A stretch of 64,000 bases of DNA from NCBI RefSeq assembly GCF_901538265.1, contig NZ_LR593886.1, positions 2,712,843 through 2,776,842 of the forward strand, read 5' to 3'. The notes below the pieces were generated by a model. That model made no database searches and had not been told where the DNA came from. It saw only the letters and a program-made list of their open reading frames with translations. The translations under genes and the position numbers were made by a program. This DNA comes from Gemmata massiliana (GTDB lineage Bacteria; Planctomycetota; Planctomycetia; Gemmatales; Gemmataceae). Shown in pieces: positions 44,021-52,291 of this stretch; position 1 is the first letter of the stretch; every line of letters starts with the position of its first letter.

Positions 44021-46522
44021 TCACTTCTTGCGCTTCTTCTTGTTGTCGCGGCGCGGGTTGTTCGGCTTGCTGTCCGTGCCGGGCGCCGGTGGGGGCGTCG
44101 GGCCGCCGCGGTCGTTGCGGATCTGGCGCTTGGCTTGCTCGTCTGCTTGGCGCTGCATCTCCTCCATTTTGGCCTGGAGCTGTTCGCGGAGGCGCCCGAG
44201 TAGCCCCCGGCTCTTGTTCTGTGCCGCGGCGACGGCGTCCGCGGGCGACTTGCCGTTGGGCGAGCCGGTCTTGGGGTACAGGGTCGCGCCCGTGCCGTTA
44301 CCGTCGGTGTTGGGGCCGCTGATCTTCGGCTTGGGGATGAACTGGCGCTCGATGATGGCCCACCCGGTGCTCACGATGAAGTACAGCGCGAGGCCCGCCG
44401 CCACCTTGTAGAAGAACACCGCCATCATCACCATCATCATCTTCATCATCATCCGCTGCTGCTCGGCCTGCGGGTCGGTCGAGGGCGGCATCATCTTCGC
44501 CTGCTGGTAGAGCATCAGGCTCACGGCCAGGATCGGCAGCAGGTTGAAGTACGGCCCCAGGTAGATGAAGCTGCCGAGGTCTTCGGGCGTGCTGATGAAC
44601 GGGATGCCCTCGCCCCACCAGACGAGCATGTCCGGCGCGGCGAGGTTGTCGATCCACAGGGCCGCGTCGAGCCGGAAGAAGACGCTCTCCTGGAGCCCGA
44701 AGTAGAGCCCCATCATGATGGGCATCTGCGCGACGAGCAGGAGGCACCCGCCCATCATCGCGAACGGGTTGGCCCCGTTCTGCATCATCAACCGCGTCTT
44801 CTCGCGGTTGTAGGCGTGCATGTCGTCCTTGTACTTTTCTTGCAGCTTCTCGAACTCGGGCTGCAACTGCTTCTGCACCTCCATCATCTTCATGCTCATC
44901 GCGGTCTGCTTGCGGCTGGGCATCAGCAGCACGAGCCGCACGCACGCGGTGAGCAGCACGATGGACAGCGCCCAACTGTTGCACACGCTGTGGATGTAGT
45001 AGAGGAACATGTGCATCAGGTTCGTGGTCGCGATGACGATGTCGGTCCAGAAGATCGCGCTGGCGAACCGGCCGATCCACGTGTCGGAGCGGAAGTCGGT
45101 GAGCGTGGAGAGGATCAGGTCGTCCTTGTAGTGCTTCACCAGCTCCGCGCTGACCGCTTGGTCCTTCGGCATGAGTTCGAGCAGCCCGACCTTCGACGGG
45201 CCGTTGTAGAGCAGGTAGCTGTGCTCGATCTTCTCGCCGGGCTTGAGGTCGATGGTCTCGGACGCGGCCCGGACGGTGATGTCGTCGAATTGGGGCAGGT
45301 TCAGGTCTTGCTTCTTGTCGAACGGGAGCTCGGTCGTGGCGCGCGCGTAGGCCCACGGGTTCTTCCCCGCGGTGTCGACGGCCATGCCGGAGGCGAAATA
45401 CTGGTTGGCGATCACCGCGTACTTGAACGAGTTCTCGCCGCGGTTGACGACCTCGCCGCCGCGCTTGAGGCCGATGGAGGAGGCGTCCTCGTACTGGCGG
45501 CGCGGCGTGCCCTTGGTGTCGGTCCACCCGATGACCGCCACGCGGTAGGTGCTGGTGTACCACTCGCCCTCAATGGGCAGCCCGCGCGGGCCGGAGAGCT
45601 GGTACCGCAACTGCCCCTTGCCCTTCGCCGAACCGGGGGCGGACAGCTTTTCGATCTCGACCCGCAGCCCGATGTGGTAGTCCTTGGGGCCGAGCGTGTA
45701 GGTCTTCCGCAACTTCACGAAGTACGGGTCGCCGAGTTCCTTCTCGAACACGACCTTGTGATCGCCCTCGTCCGGGTGCTCTTCGGACGCGACGGTCCAG
45801 TTCGCGGTGCCGAGGAACGGGTCCGGGTTCTTGTCGTCGGGCGTGGGGTAGTGGAAGACGGTGTAGCTCGGCTCGGCGAGGCCCGACGGGTCGGCGACCT
45901 TACCCGGAACGAGGTCCGGCACGTGGTACTCCTCGCGGAGCTGTTTCGCCCGCGTGTGCGTTATGCCGGGGACCAGGTACAGCGGAACGCTTTCTTTGGT
46001 CGGGTTGCCGTTATCGTCCTTGCGCTTGACCTCGCGCCCGAGGCGGTCGGCCTGCCCGAACTTCGGCAGCACGATCTGCTGCACGCCGCCGCCCTGCGTG
46101 GTGAGCAGCGCGCGGTTGTAGAACTTGTCGGTGCCGAGGGCGATGAGCGTCGGTCGGGCGGTGTAGTCGAGGATGCTGCTCGTGATCGCCTCGCCGAGCA
46201 CCCGCGGGTCGATCCCGGCGAGTTTCGGCGCCGCCACCTTCGGCGGTTCCGGGGGCTTGGGTTTCGGCAAATCGCCCGCGACCACGAGCCCGCTCCCGGC
46301 CGCGGTGAGCGACGTCTGCGCGGCCCGCTTCTTCTCGGCGGCTTCTGTGGCGAGTTTCGCCTCCTCCTCGGCCTTCTTCTTCAGCTCCTCAACGAACTTC
46401 TCCGCCGGGTCGTCCTTCTTGGCCGGCTTCGGAACCCAGTTCTTCTCCGCGTACTGCCAAAGGAAGAACAGCCCCCCGGCGAGGAAGACGAAGGCGACGA
46501 CGTTGAGAGCGTTCTTGCGCAT
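44021..46522 (-). CDS. yidC: Membrane protein insertase YidC
   Basis: 833 residues, longer than the E. coli protein. The N-terminal helix is VVAFVFLAGGLFFLWQYA (about 8-25), then a Lys/Glu/Ala-rich linker (about 35-110) and a large beta-sandwich periplasmic domain (about 115-470). The insertase core has five-helix topology, with WALSIVLLTACVRLVLLMPSRKQT, a coiled-coil loop (MKMMEVQKQLQPEFEKLQEK), AGLALYFIVSTGWAIIERQF, and a Lys/Arg-rich tail ending NKKKRKK that likely contacts ribosomes. The core Arg in ACVRLVLLMP matches the conserved hydrophilic-groove Arg. It inserts membrane proteins. A strong terminator of the upstream gene separates it from the phosphoesterase. Confidence 0.95.
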   Translation of the reverse strand: MRKNALNVVAFVFLAGGLFFLWQYAEKNWVPKPAKKDDPAEKFVEELKKKAEEEAKLATEAAEKKRAAQTSLTAAGSGLVVAGDLPKPKPPEPPKVAAPKLAGIDPRVLGEAITSSILDYTARPTLIALGTDKFYNRALLTTQGGGVQQIVLPKFGQADRLGREVKRKDDNGNPTKESVPLYLVPGITHTRAKQLREEYHVPDLVPGKVADPSGLAEPSYTVFHYPTPDDKNPDPFLGTANWTVASEEHPDEGDHKVVFEKELGDPYFVKLRKTYTLGPKDYHIGLRVEIEKLSAPGSAKGKGQLRYQLSGPRGLPIEGEWYTSTYRVAVIGWTDTKGTPRRQYEDASSIGLKRGGEVVNRGENSFKYAVIANQYFASGMAVDTAGKNPWAYARATTELPFDKKQDLNLPQFDDITVRAASETIDLKPGEKIEHSYLLYNGPSKVGLLELMPKDQAVSAELVKHYKDDLILSTLTDFRSDTWIGRFASAIFWTDIVIATTNLMHMFLYYIHSVCNSWALSIVLLTACVRLVLLMPSRKQTAMSMKMMEVQKQLQPEFEKLQEKYKDDMHAYNREKTRLMMQNGANPFAMMGGCLLLVAQMPIMMGLYFGLQESVFFRLDAALWIDNLAAPDMLVWWGEGIPFISTPEDLGSFIYLGPYFNLLPILAVSLMLYQQAKMMPPSTDPQAEQQRMMMKMMMVMMAVFFYKVAAGLALYFIVSTGWAIIERQFIPKPKISGPNTDGNGTGATLYPKTGSPNGKSPADAVAAAQNKSRGLLGRLREQLQAKMEEMQRQADEQAKRQIRNDRGGPTPPPAPGTDSKPNNPRRDNKKKRKK

Positions 46523-46629
46523 GTGTAAAAATCAGTAGGAATCGCGAACGGCCCGGCCGGGGGCTATCTTAGAAATTCGCACCGGCTTTTCTGTAGTCCG
46601 TGCCGGGTTGGGCGTGTGCCCGGAAAAAC

Positions 46630-46680
46630 AATAACCCGAAGGCCCACGGACGAAGCTCATCCGTGGGCCTTCGGGTTATT
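46630..46680 (-). terminator. Terminator of the phosphoesterase gene
   Basis: A perfect 21-bp stem (46630-46650 with 46660-46680) has a 9-base loop. Read on the minus strand it ends in TTATTGTTTTT, a good T tract, 20 bases after the stop of the phosphoesterase. It separates that operon from yidC. Confidence 0.9.
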
Positions 46681-46700
46681 CGCGGGCCGCGCCCGGAACT

Positions 46701-47447
46701 TTAGCGCCCCTCGCCGAGCCGGTCGCCGAGGAAGTTGTCGAGGTCCGGGATCTCGTAGATCTTGTCGCGGGTCTTCTGCCAGTCGTACTCGACGCGGCGG
46801 AACTTGATGACGTCGTTATCGAGCACCACGTAGCACGCGCGCCAGTTGCCGTCCCGGGGTTGGCCCACCGAGCCGACGTTGCAGAGCGTCTTGCGGCCGT
46901 CGAGCTTGTGTGCGAAGTCGACCTCTTCCGGGCTGAGGAACTGCATGTTCTCGGTGAAGATGCCCGGGACGTGCGTGTGCCCCTGGAAGCAGTACCGGTC
47001 GACGAGGGCGAAGATGCGCTCCATCTTCCGCTGGTTGTACACGTCCTCGGGGAACACGTACTCGTTGAGCGGGTTGCGGGCCGAGCCGTGGACGAACAGG
47101 TACCCGTTCTCGCGGTGGCTCCGGGGGCGCTCGGAGAGGAACTCCCAGCGCTTCTCGCGCGCCGGGCGCGGCTCGCTGGGGGACTCCAGTTGCCCGCGGG
47201 TCCAGAAGATGGCGCGCTCGGCGGACTGGTTGAACCCGTCCGGGTCGAACATCGCGCCCTGGTCGTGGTTGCCGAGCAGGACGAGTTTGCAGTCCATGAC
47301 GAGGTCGATGCACTCGCGCGGGTTCGGCCCGTAGCCGACCACGTCGCCGAGGCAGTACACCTCGCGGATGCCCTGGCCCTTGATGTCTGCGAGCACGGCT
47401 TGGAGGGCTTCCATGTTGCCGTGGATGTCGCTAATGATCGCCTTCAC
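46701..47447 (-). CDS. Calcineurin-like metallophosphoesterase
   Basis: 248 residues. The metal motifs are DIHGNMEAL (Asp7, His9), [22 protein letters not shown] and GHTHVPGIF. The overall layout, with the ECIDLVMD helix and [12 protein letters not shown], matches the YfcE/MJ0936-like phosphodiesterase family. The substrate is uncertain and could be a cyclic nucleotide, a phosphodiester or a protein. It is the last gene of the minus-strand run beginning at 51939 and is closed by a 21-bp hairpin terminator. Confidence 0.87.
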   Translation of the reverse strand: MKAIISDIHGNMEALQAVLADIKGQGIREVYCLGDVVGYGPNPRECIDLVMDCKLVLLGNHDQGAMFDPDGFNQSAERAIFWTRGQLESPSEPRPAREKRWEFLSERPRSHRENGYLFVHGSARNPLNEYVFPEDVYNQRKMERIFALVDRYCFQGHTHVPGIFTENMQFLSPEEVDFAHKLDGRKTLCNVGSVGQPRDGNWRACYVVLDNDVIKFRRVEYDWQKTRDKIYEIPDLDNFLGDRLGEGR

Positions 47448-47593
47448 GCCGGAATCTCATGAGACGCGGGCCGGGCAAGTGACCCGTGTTAACTGTAAAC
47501 TATAGCTCACGGTCCCGCGGTGGTAAACAGCGGACCACCGGGGGATTGCGGAATGCCAGTCCGGGCGCGCCGGCGAGATACCGAAACGGGCGT

Positions 47594-48523
47594 TCACACT
47601 CCGCGCGCGCCAATCACGTCGCCGAAGCCCCCGATCTCGAGATCGCGGCGGAAGTTCGCGGTCTGTTCCGGGGTGAATCCCAGGTGCGGTAACCGCACGC
47701 CGCCGAGGTCGACGCCCCGGATTCGCATTACTTCTTTGGCCGCGGGCAGGTAGCCGTGGCGCATCAGGAGCGCAACCAGTTCCGCCGCCCGGTACTGGTC
47801 GGCGCGGGCGGTCGCGAAATCGTTGGCGCGGGCGGACGCGAGTATCCGGTTGAAGTGCGGGGCGGCAAAGTTGTACCCGCTGCCGACCGCGCCCCGCGTG
47901 CCCAGAACTACCGCCGCGAGCAGTTGCTCGTCCATCCCGAACAGCACGTCGAAGCGCCCGCCGCCCGCGTGGAGCATGCGCTGGAGCGACAGCAGGTCCG
48001 GGTTGGTGAACTTCGCGCCCACCAGGGTGGGGATGCGGGCGGGCGCCTGTTCGAGGAAGTCCGGCATCGAGAACGCGACCCCGGTGAGGACCGGGATGTC
48101 GTAGAAGTAGAACGGCGTGTCGGGCGCGGCGGCCGCGAGTTCCGCGCACCACGAAATGAGCACGTCCAGCGATTTCGGCTTGAAGTAGCTCGGGGCGACG
48201 GCCGCGATCGCCGATGCGCCGAGCGCGTTCGCGTGCGCCGCGAGGTGTTTCGCGTCCGCGAGGCAGTTCGCCCCGACGTGAACGACCAACCGCGTCGGGC
48301 TGCCCTTTGTAACGGTGGCCCAGCGCGCGGTGAGCGAGAGCCGCTCTTCCAGCGTGAGGGAGCTAAATTCCCCCGTGGTGCCGCCGACGAACACGCCGGC
48401 CACGCCGTCCGCGGCGAGTAACTCGGCGTGCGGTTCGACCGCGGCGAGGTTCAGTTCGCCGGTCGAATCGAAGGGCGTGAGAACGGCCGGGACCAACCCA
48501 ACAAACGGTGTGTGCGGTCGCAT
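47594..48523 (-). CDS. Dihydrodipicolinate synthase/N-acetylneuraminate lyase family protein
   Basis: 309 residues forming a TIM barrel. The carboxylate-binding GGTTGE (47-52), the catalytic Tyr in FYFYDIPVLTG (Tyr141) and the Schiff-base Lys171 in VGAKFTNPDL are all present. These enzymes add or remove pyruvate from an aldehyde. As the Asn of the usual YNIP is Asp and substrate residues are variable, I would not call it DapA. It sits between GH3 and the phosphoesterase in the same-strand run. Confidence 0.85.
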   Translation of the reverse strand: MRPHTPFVGLVPAVLTPFDSTGELNLAAVEPHAELLAADGVAGVFVGGTTGEFSSLTLEERLSLTARWATVTKGSPTRLVVHVGANCLADAKHLAAHANALGASAIAAVAPSYFKPKSLDVLISWCAELAAAAPDTPFYFYDIPVLTGVAFSMPDFLEQAPARIPTLVGAKFTNPDLLSLQRMLHAGGGRFDVLFGMDEQLLAAVVLGTRGAVGSGYNFAAPHFNRILASARANDFATARADQYRAAELVALLMRHGYLPAAKEVMRIRGVDLGGVRLPHLGFTPEQTANFRRDLEIGGFGDVIGARGV

Positions 48524-48651
48524 GAGTTCTGCGCGCTAGTGGAGAACGCCGTGTTCTGGGATGTTCCGCTCGCTCCGCGAACGGTTTTGCTGGTGTGCGG
48601 GTGAATTTACTCTATCAACGGCGCCCCGACCGCGCCACGCGCGAACCGAGA

Positions 48652-50235
48652 TTAAATCGATCCGTGTTCCGCGAACCACGTCGTCATGTCTTTCGTGAGC
48701 GCGCCGCTGTTGTCCATGCGCGGCACCTTGTTCTGTCCGCCGTATTTTTCACGAGCCTTCATCCACGCGGCAAACCCGCCGCGCTTCACAACGCGCACTT
48801 CGGGCACCAGCATCGCCAGATCGCCGACGCGGTGCGGGCCGTAGTCTTCGTTGATGCGTGTGAGTTCTTCGTCGATTTCTTTCGCGAAACGGCTCGTGTC
48901 GGGTGTGCGGTCCGCGAACTCGATCAGGTACAGGTGGTGCCCCGGTTTACCCGGTTGCGACGGGAACACGGGACCGACGTGGAAGTCCAGCGCGTTCACC
49001 CCGCACACGGTCGCGGCGTGCGTGACGGCCTTCTCCACTTCTTCGCTGATGAGGTGCTCGCCGAACGCGGACAGGAAGTATTTCGTGCGCCCGGTGAAGC
49101 GAATGAGCGGCGGGTTACGCTTCTCGAACGCAACTGTGTCGCCCACGAGGTACGACCACACCCCCGCGCACGACGTGATAACCACCGCGTACTGCACCCC
49201 GATTTCCACGTTCGCGAGCGTGTGGCGCGTGGGATTCTGTTTCAGGTGCCCCCGCTCATCGAAGTCCTCAAACGGGATGAACTCGAAAAAGACGTCGTGG
49301 TCGGGCACGATCCGAAGTAGTTGGTACCGCGGGTCTTCGGTCGCGATGAAGCCTTCGGAGCACGGGTACACCTCGCAGAACTTCACGAGGTCGCTGCCGA
49401 TTTCCTTCTTGAACAGGTCGCGGTACGGGTCGAACTTGGTGCCGCCGTGGATCACGAGGCGCAGGTCGGGCCACACTTCGGCGACTGTTGATTTGCCGGT
49501 CACTTCTTTCAGGCGCGAGAACAGAACGTACATCCACGCGGGCACGCCGCTCAGGGCCGTGATCGGCTCTCTCGCGCTTAATTCCGCGAACCGCCGGACC
49601 TTCTCTTCCCAGTCGGCGATGAGCGTGAGTTCGGCGGGCGGGAACGTGTAGGGGCGGAGGAACTCGTACAGCTCTTTCGCCGCGATCCCGCTCAGGTCAC
49701 CCGCGAGGCTCCCGTCGGGCTGCTTCCGCAAGTCGGTGCTCCCGCCGAGGAAGAAGAACTTCCCGGTGAACAGCTTCGCGGTTGGGTTCGTGTACCGGAA
49801 CAGCGAGGTGGTGGTGAACGCGGCCTTCTTGTTCGACCGCACCATGTCCCACGACACGGGAATGTACTTGGTCGCGCCGCTCGTGGTGCCGGACGAGAGC
49901 GCGTAGTACGGGATCTTCCCCGGCCACGTCACGTCGTCGAGGTTCGGGTACGCGGACTTCCAGTACGTGTTCCAGAACCACTCGTAGTCGCGCACGTGTA
50001 CGCGGGCCTGGTAGTCCGCGACGGAACCGATGCGGGAGAAGTCGTGGTCCCGCCCGAACCGGGTGCGGCGGGCCTTGCGGACGAGGCGCATCAGGGTCGC
50101 GTGCTGCACGGCCCCGGCGTCCATCTGATCGAGCTGAACGGTGCGGTAGTGCGAGTACCGGAGGAGCGCGGCGTCGGCCGCCTTGCGGACGAGCCGGGTG
50201 TTCGCGACCGGCGCGAGAAACTTGGTGCTCGGCAT
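48652..50235 (-). CDS. GH3-family acyl-amido synthetase-like protein
   Basis: 527 residues of the GH3 type: FGRDHDFSRIGSVADYQARV, then SSGTTSGATKYIPV (the P-loop-like ATP motif), PAWMYVLFSRLKEVTG, EVYPCSEGFIATED, YAVVITSCAGVWSYLVGDTV and FTGRTKYFLSAFGEHL. Plant GH3 enzymes adenylate a carboxylic acid and join it to an amino acid; bacterial members are poorly studied. The motif set for adenylation appears intact. It is preceded by a methyltransferase and an alpha/beta hydrolase, so the unit may process acyl or carboxylate compounds, but no substrate can be named. Confidence 0.88.
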   Translation of the reverse strand: MPSTKFLAPVANTRLVRKAADAALLRYSHYRTVQLDQMDAGAVQHATLMRLVRKARRTRFGRDHDFSRIGSVADYQARVHVRDYEWFWNTYWKSAYPNLDDVTWPGKIPYYALSSGTTSGATKYIPVSWDMVRSNKKAAFTTTSLFRYTNPTAKLFTGKFFFLGGSTDLRKQPDGSLAGDLSGIAAKELYEFLRPYTFPPAELTLIADWEEKVRRFAELSAREPITALSGVPAWMYVLFSRLKEVTGKSTVAEVWPDLRLVIHGGTKFDPYRDLFKKEIGSDLVKFCEVYPCSEGFIATEDPRYQLLRIVPDHDVFFEFIPFEDFDERGHLKQNPTRHTLANVEIGVQYAVVITSCAGVWSYLVGDTVAFEKRNPPLIRFTGRTKYFLSAFGEHLISEEVEKAVTHAATVCGVNALDFHVGPVFPSQPGKPGHHLYLIEFADRTPDTSRFAKEIDEELTRINEDYGPHRVGDLAMLVPEVRVVKRGGFAAWMKAREKYGGQNKVPRMDNSGALTKDMTTWFAEHGSI

Positions 50236-50355
50236 GGGATCGGACCCTCGGTCATCGGTCAGTAGTTATTCGCCCCGGGCCGCCCGACATTGTTCGGGAC
50301 TTGCGCTCGAACCGGGGGAACCGCGACCGGGACCGAGAACCCGCGATCGGGGGAC

Positions 50356-51093
50356 TTACGGGTTCACCGCGCTCCGGAACCCGCGGCACACGTACACGCC
50401 GCCGGGCGGGAGGTTGAACGGCACGAACCGGAACCGCACGGCCTCGAAGTACCGGCGGTAGAGCTTGTAGTAGACCAGCGGCATCACGGTGAGCTGGCGG
50501 AACGTCCCGCCGGCGCCGAGGGTGCGCGCGGCCGTCGCCAGGATGCTGTCGCGGGCCTCGGCCGGGAACGACGGGAGCGGGAGCCCGGAGAGCACGTGGT
50601 CGACCTTCGGGATGCCGCGCTCGGCGAGCAGCTCGCCGAACTTCGTCGCGTCGCCGAGGATCACCTCGACGTTGGGGGAGCCGCGGAACCGCTCGCGGAG
50701 CCGGCCGCAGAGCACGGGGTCGAGTTCGATCACCACGAGCCGGGTCTTCGGGCTCGCCAGCTTGACCATCTCGGCCGTGATCGGCCCGGTGCCGGCCCCG
50801 AGCTCGACGATGGACCCCGCGGTGGCCCAGTTGATGCCGTCGAGGATCTTACGGGCCATGAACCGCGAGCTGGGCGCGAACGACGCGATCTTCTTCCCCT
50901 GCGTGAGGAAGGCCCGCATCATGAGCCACCAGTCCGGTCCCTTCGGGGTGTGCGTGGCGAGGGCCGCGGGCGGGTTCGGGTTGGTTTTGGCACTATCCGC
51001 CGCATTGGGGCCGGGCTGGGGGTGGGGAACAGTATTGGGGGGAGTTGCCGGGGGGGTATGGGCGACCGGCTGCGGCGGCACAGTTGATGGCAT
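50356..51093 (-). CDS. SAM-dependent methyltransferase, phospholipid N-methyltransferase-like
   Basis: 245 residues with a Pro/Ala-rich N-terminal 50 residues. The Rossmann methyltransferase has SIVELGAGTGPITAEMV (94-110), ELDPVLCGRLRERF, LGDATKFGELL and a GLPLPSF motif at the position of motif IV. The FAPSSRFMARKIL start is typical of the PmtA-like branch. It would use SAM to methylate a lipid head group or related acceptor. Its start overlaps the stop of the alpha/beta hydrolase in a TAAATG arrangement, so translation is coupled. GH3 follows after 120 bases. Confidence 0.8.
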   Translation of the reverse strand: MPSTVPPQPVAHTPPATPPNTVPHPQPGPNAADSAKTNPNPPAALATHTPKGPDWWLMMRAFLTQGKKIASFAPSSRFMARKILDGINWATAGSIVELGAGTGPITAEMVKLASPKTRLVVIELDPVLCGRLRERFRGSPNVEVILGDATKFGELLAERGIPKVDHVLSGLPLPSFPAEARDSILATAARTLGAGGTFRQLTVMPLVYYKLYRRYFEAVRFRFVPFNLPPGGVYVCRGFRSAVNP

Positions 51094-51939
51094 TTATTTG
51101 CTCGCTCGTGTTGGCTTCGCCAGGATGAGTTTGGTCCACGACGGGTGCGCGGTCGGTCGCGTCGAATTGAGGAAGTCTACGACCAGTCGGTTGATCAGCC
51201 AGTGCTTCTCGATCTGGGGCGCGTGGCCGCACCGCTCGATCTTACGGAAGTGGCCGTTGGGCAGCTCGCGGGCCGCTTCTTCGGCCGTGACCGGGTTGCA
51301 CACTTTGTCCTCGGTCGCGGTGACGAGCAGCGTCGGCGCCTTCACGTCCTTCATCTTCCCGCGCACGGTGTGGTCGAGGGTTCCGCGCACCGTGCGGATG
51401 AACCCCTTCTGCCACTTCCGGTTCGCGAACTTGGACCGGTAGTAGCGCTCGATCTCGCGGTCCACGAGCCGGGGGCGGTGGAACACGCTCTTGACCATCA
51501 TCTCCGCGTTCCGGCCCACCACGCCGTCGATGATCGGGAGCTGCTCCTCGTCGCCCATTCCCGAGGGGCACAGCAGGACCACGCGGTTGACCATCTCCGG
51601 GTAGCGCGCGGCGAACTCGACGGCGACCTTCCCGCCGAGGCTGCTGGCGACGAAGTGGTACGGCGGGGTCTGCACGAACTGGTCGAGGTAGATGAAGAGC
51701 TGGTTCACCAGGTACTCGACCGTGATCGGCTCCTTGGCCGCGATCAACCGGTGAATGGTCTCGCCCTCGTAGGCGAGGATGTTCGGGGTGTGGACGTCAA
51801 AGTACCGCGACCAGAACTTGCGGTTGCGGTACCAGGACTCGGCTTGCTCGGCCAGCCCGTTGATGAGCACGAGCGGGTGCCGGCGGCCGTAGTGCCGCGG
51901 CCGGAGCCGGTCGATTAGCCCCTTAATTGGGGAACGCAT
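51094..51939 (-). CDS. Alpha/beta hydrolase
   Basis: 281 residues from the ATG at 51939. The oxyanion region is VLINGLAEQAESWYRN. The nucleophile elbow is FVASSLGGKVAVEF (Ser100), with Ala instead of the usual first Gly. The acid is in TATEDKVCNPVTAEEA and the His in ERCGHAPQIEKHW. It is the first gene of the minus-strand run and its TAA stop abuts the methyltransferase ATG. Substrate unknown; it could release or transfer the acyl compound acted on by the next enzymes. Confidence 0.85.
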   Translation of the reverse strand: MRSPIKGLIDRLRPRHYGRRHPLVLINGLAEQAESWYRNRKFWSRYFDVHTPNILAYEGETIHRLIAAKEPITVEYLVNQLFIYLDQFVQTPPYHFVASSLGGKVAVEFAARYPEMVNRVVLLCPSGMGDEEQLPIIDGVVGRNAEMMVKSVFHRPRLVDREIERYYRSKFANRKWQKGFIRTVRGTLDHTVRGKMKDVKAPTLLVTATEDKVCNPVTAEEAARELPNGHFRKIERCGHAPQIEKHWLINRLVVDFLNSTRPTAHPSWTKLILAKPTRASK

Positions 51940-52291
51940 GGCGAGGGGACTCCGCGACGCCGACCCGTGGCGCGACGGGGCGGCGAATGATGTTACAGGA
52001 TAGGGCGGGCGGTTCCAGTGTGTAGAGAAAAAGTACAACCCGCGCGGGTTTCTGGACGCCGTGAGTATCCCGTTAGTACGATCGGGCGATTTTGCCCCGC
52101 TCGCCGGCCCTCACGAACCGTAACGGACGCGCGCCGGGGCGCCGCTCGCCCGCGGCCCGCGCGATTGCCCGCCGCGCACACGGATTTCACACGGTAACGG
52201 GCTCAAAAAGGCTTTGCACCGCTCGCGCCCGTGCCGCTAGTATGATACTCACACCATTTCACGCCCTCATAACGGCACGCGGGAGCGCTCC
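51940..52291. other. Divergent promoter region between hydrolase and DUF1559 genes
   Basis: 352 bases between divergent starts. The part nearer the DUF1559 gene is slightly richer in A and T (TAGTATGATACTCAC at about 52239-52253). No clear promoter pair, gene or repeat is seen. Confidence 0.35.
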
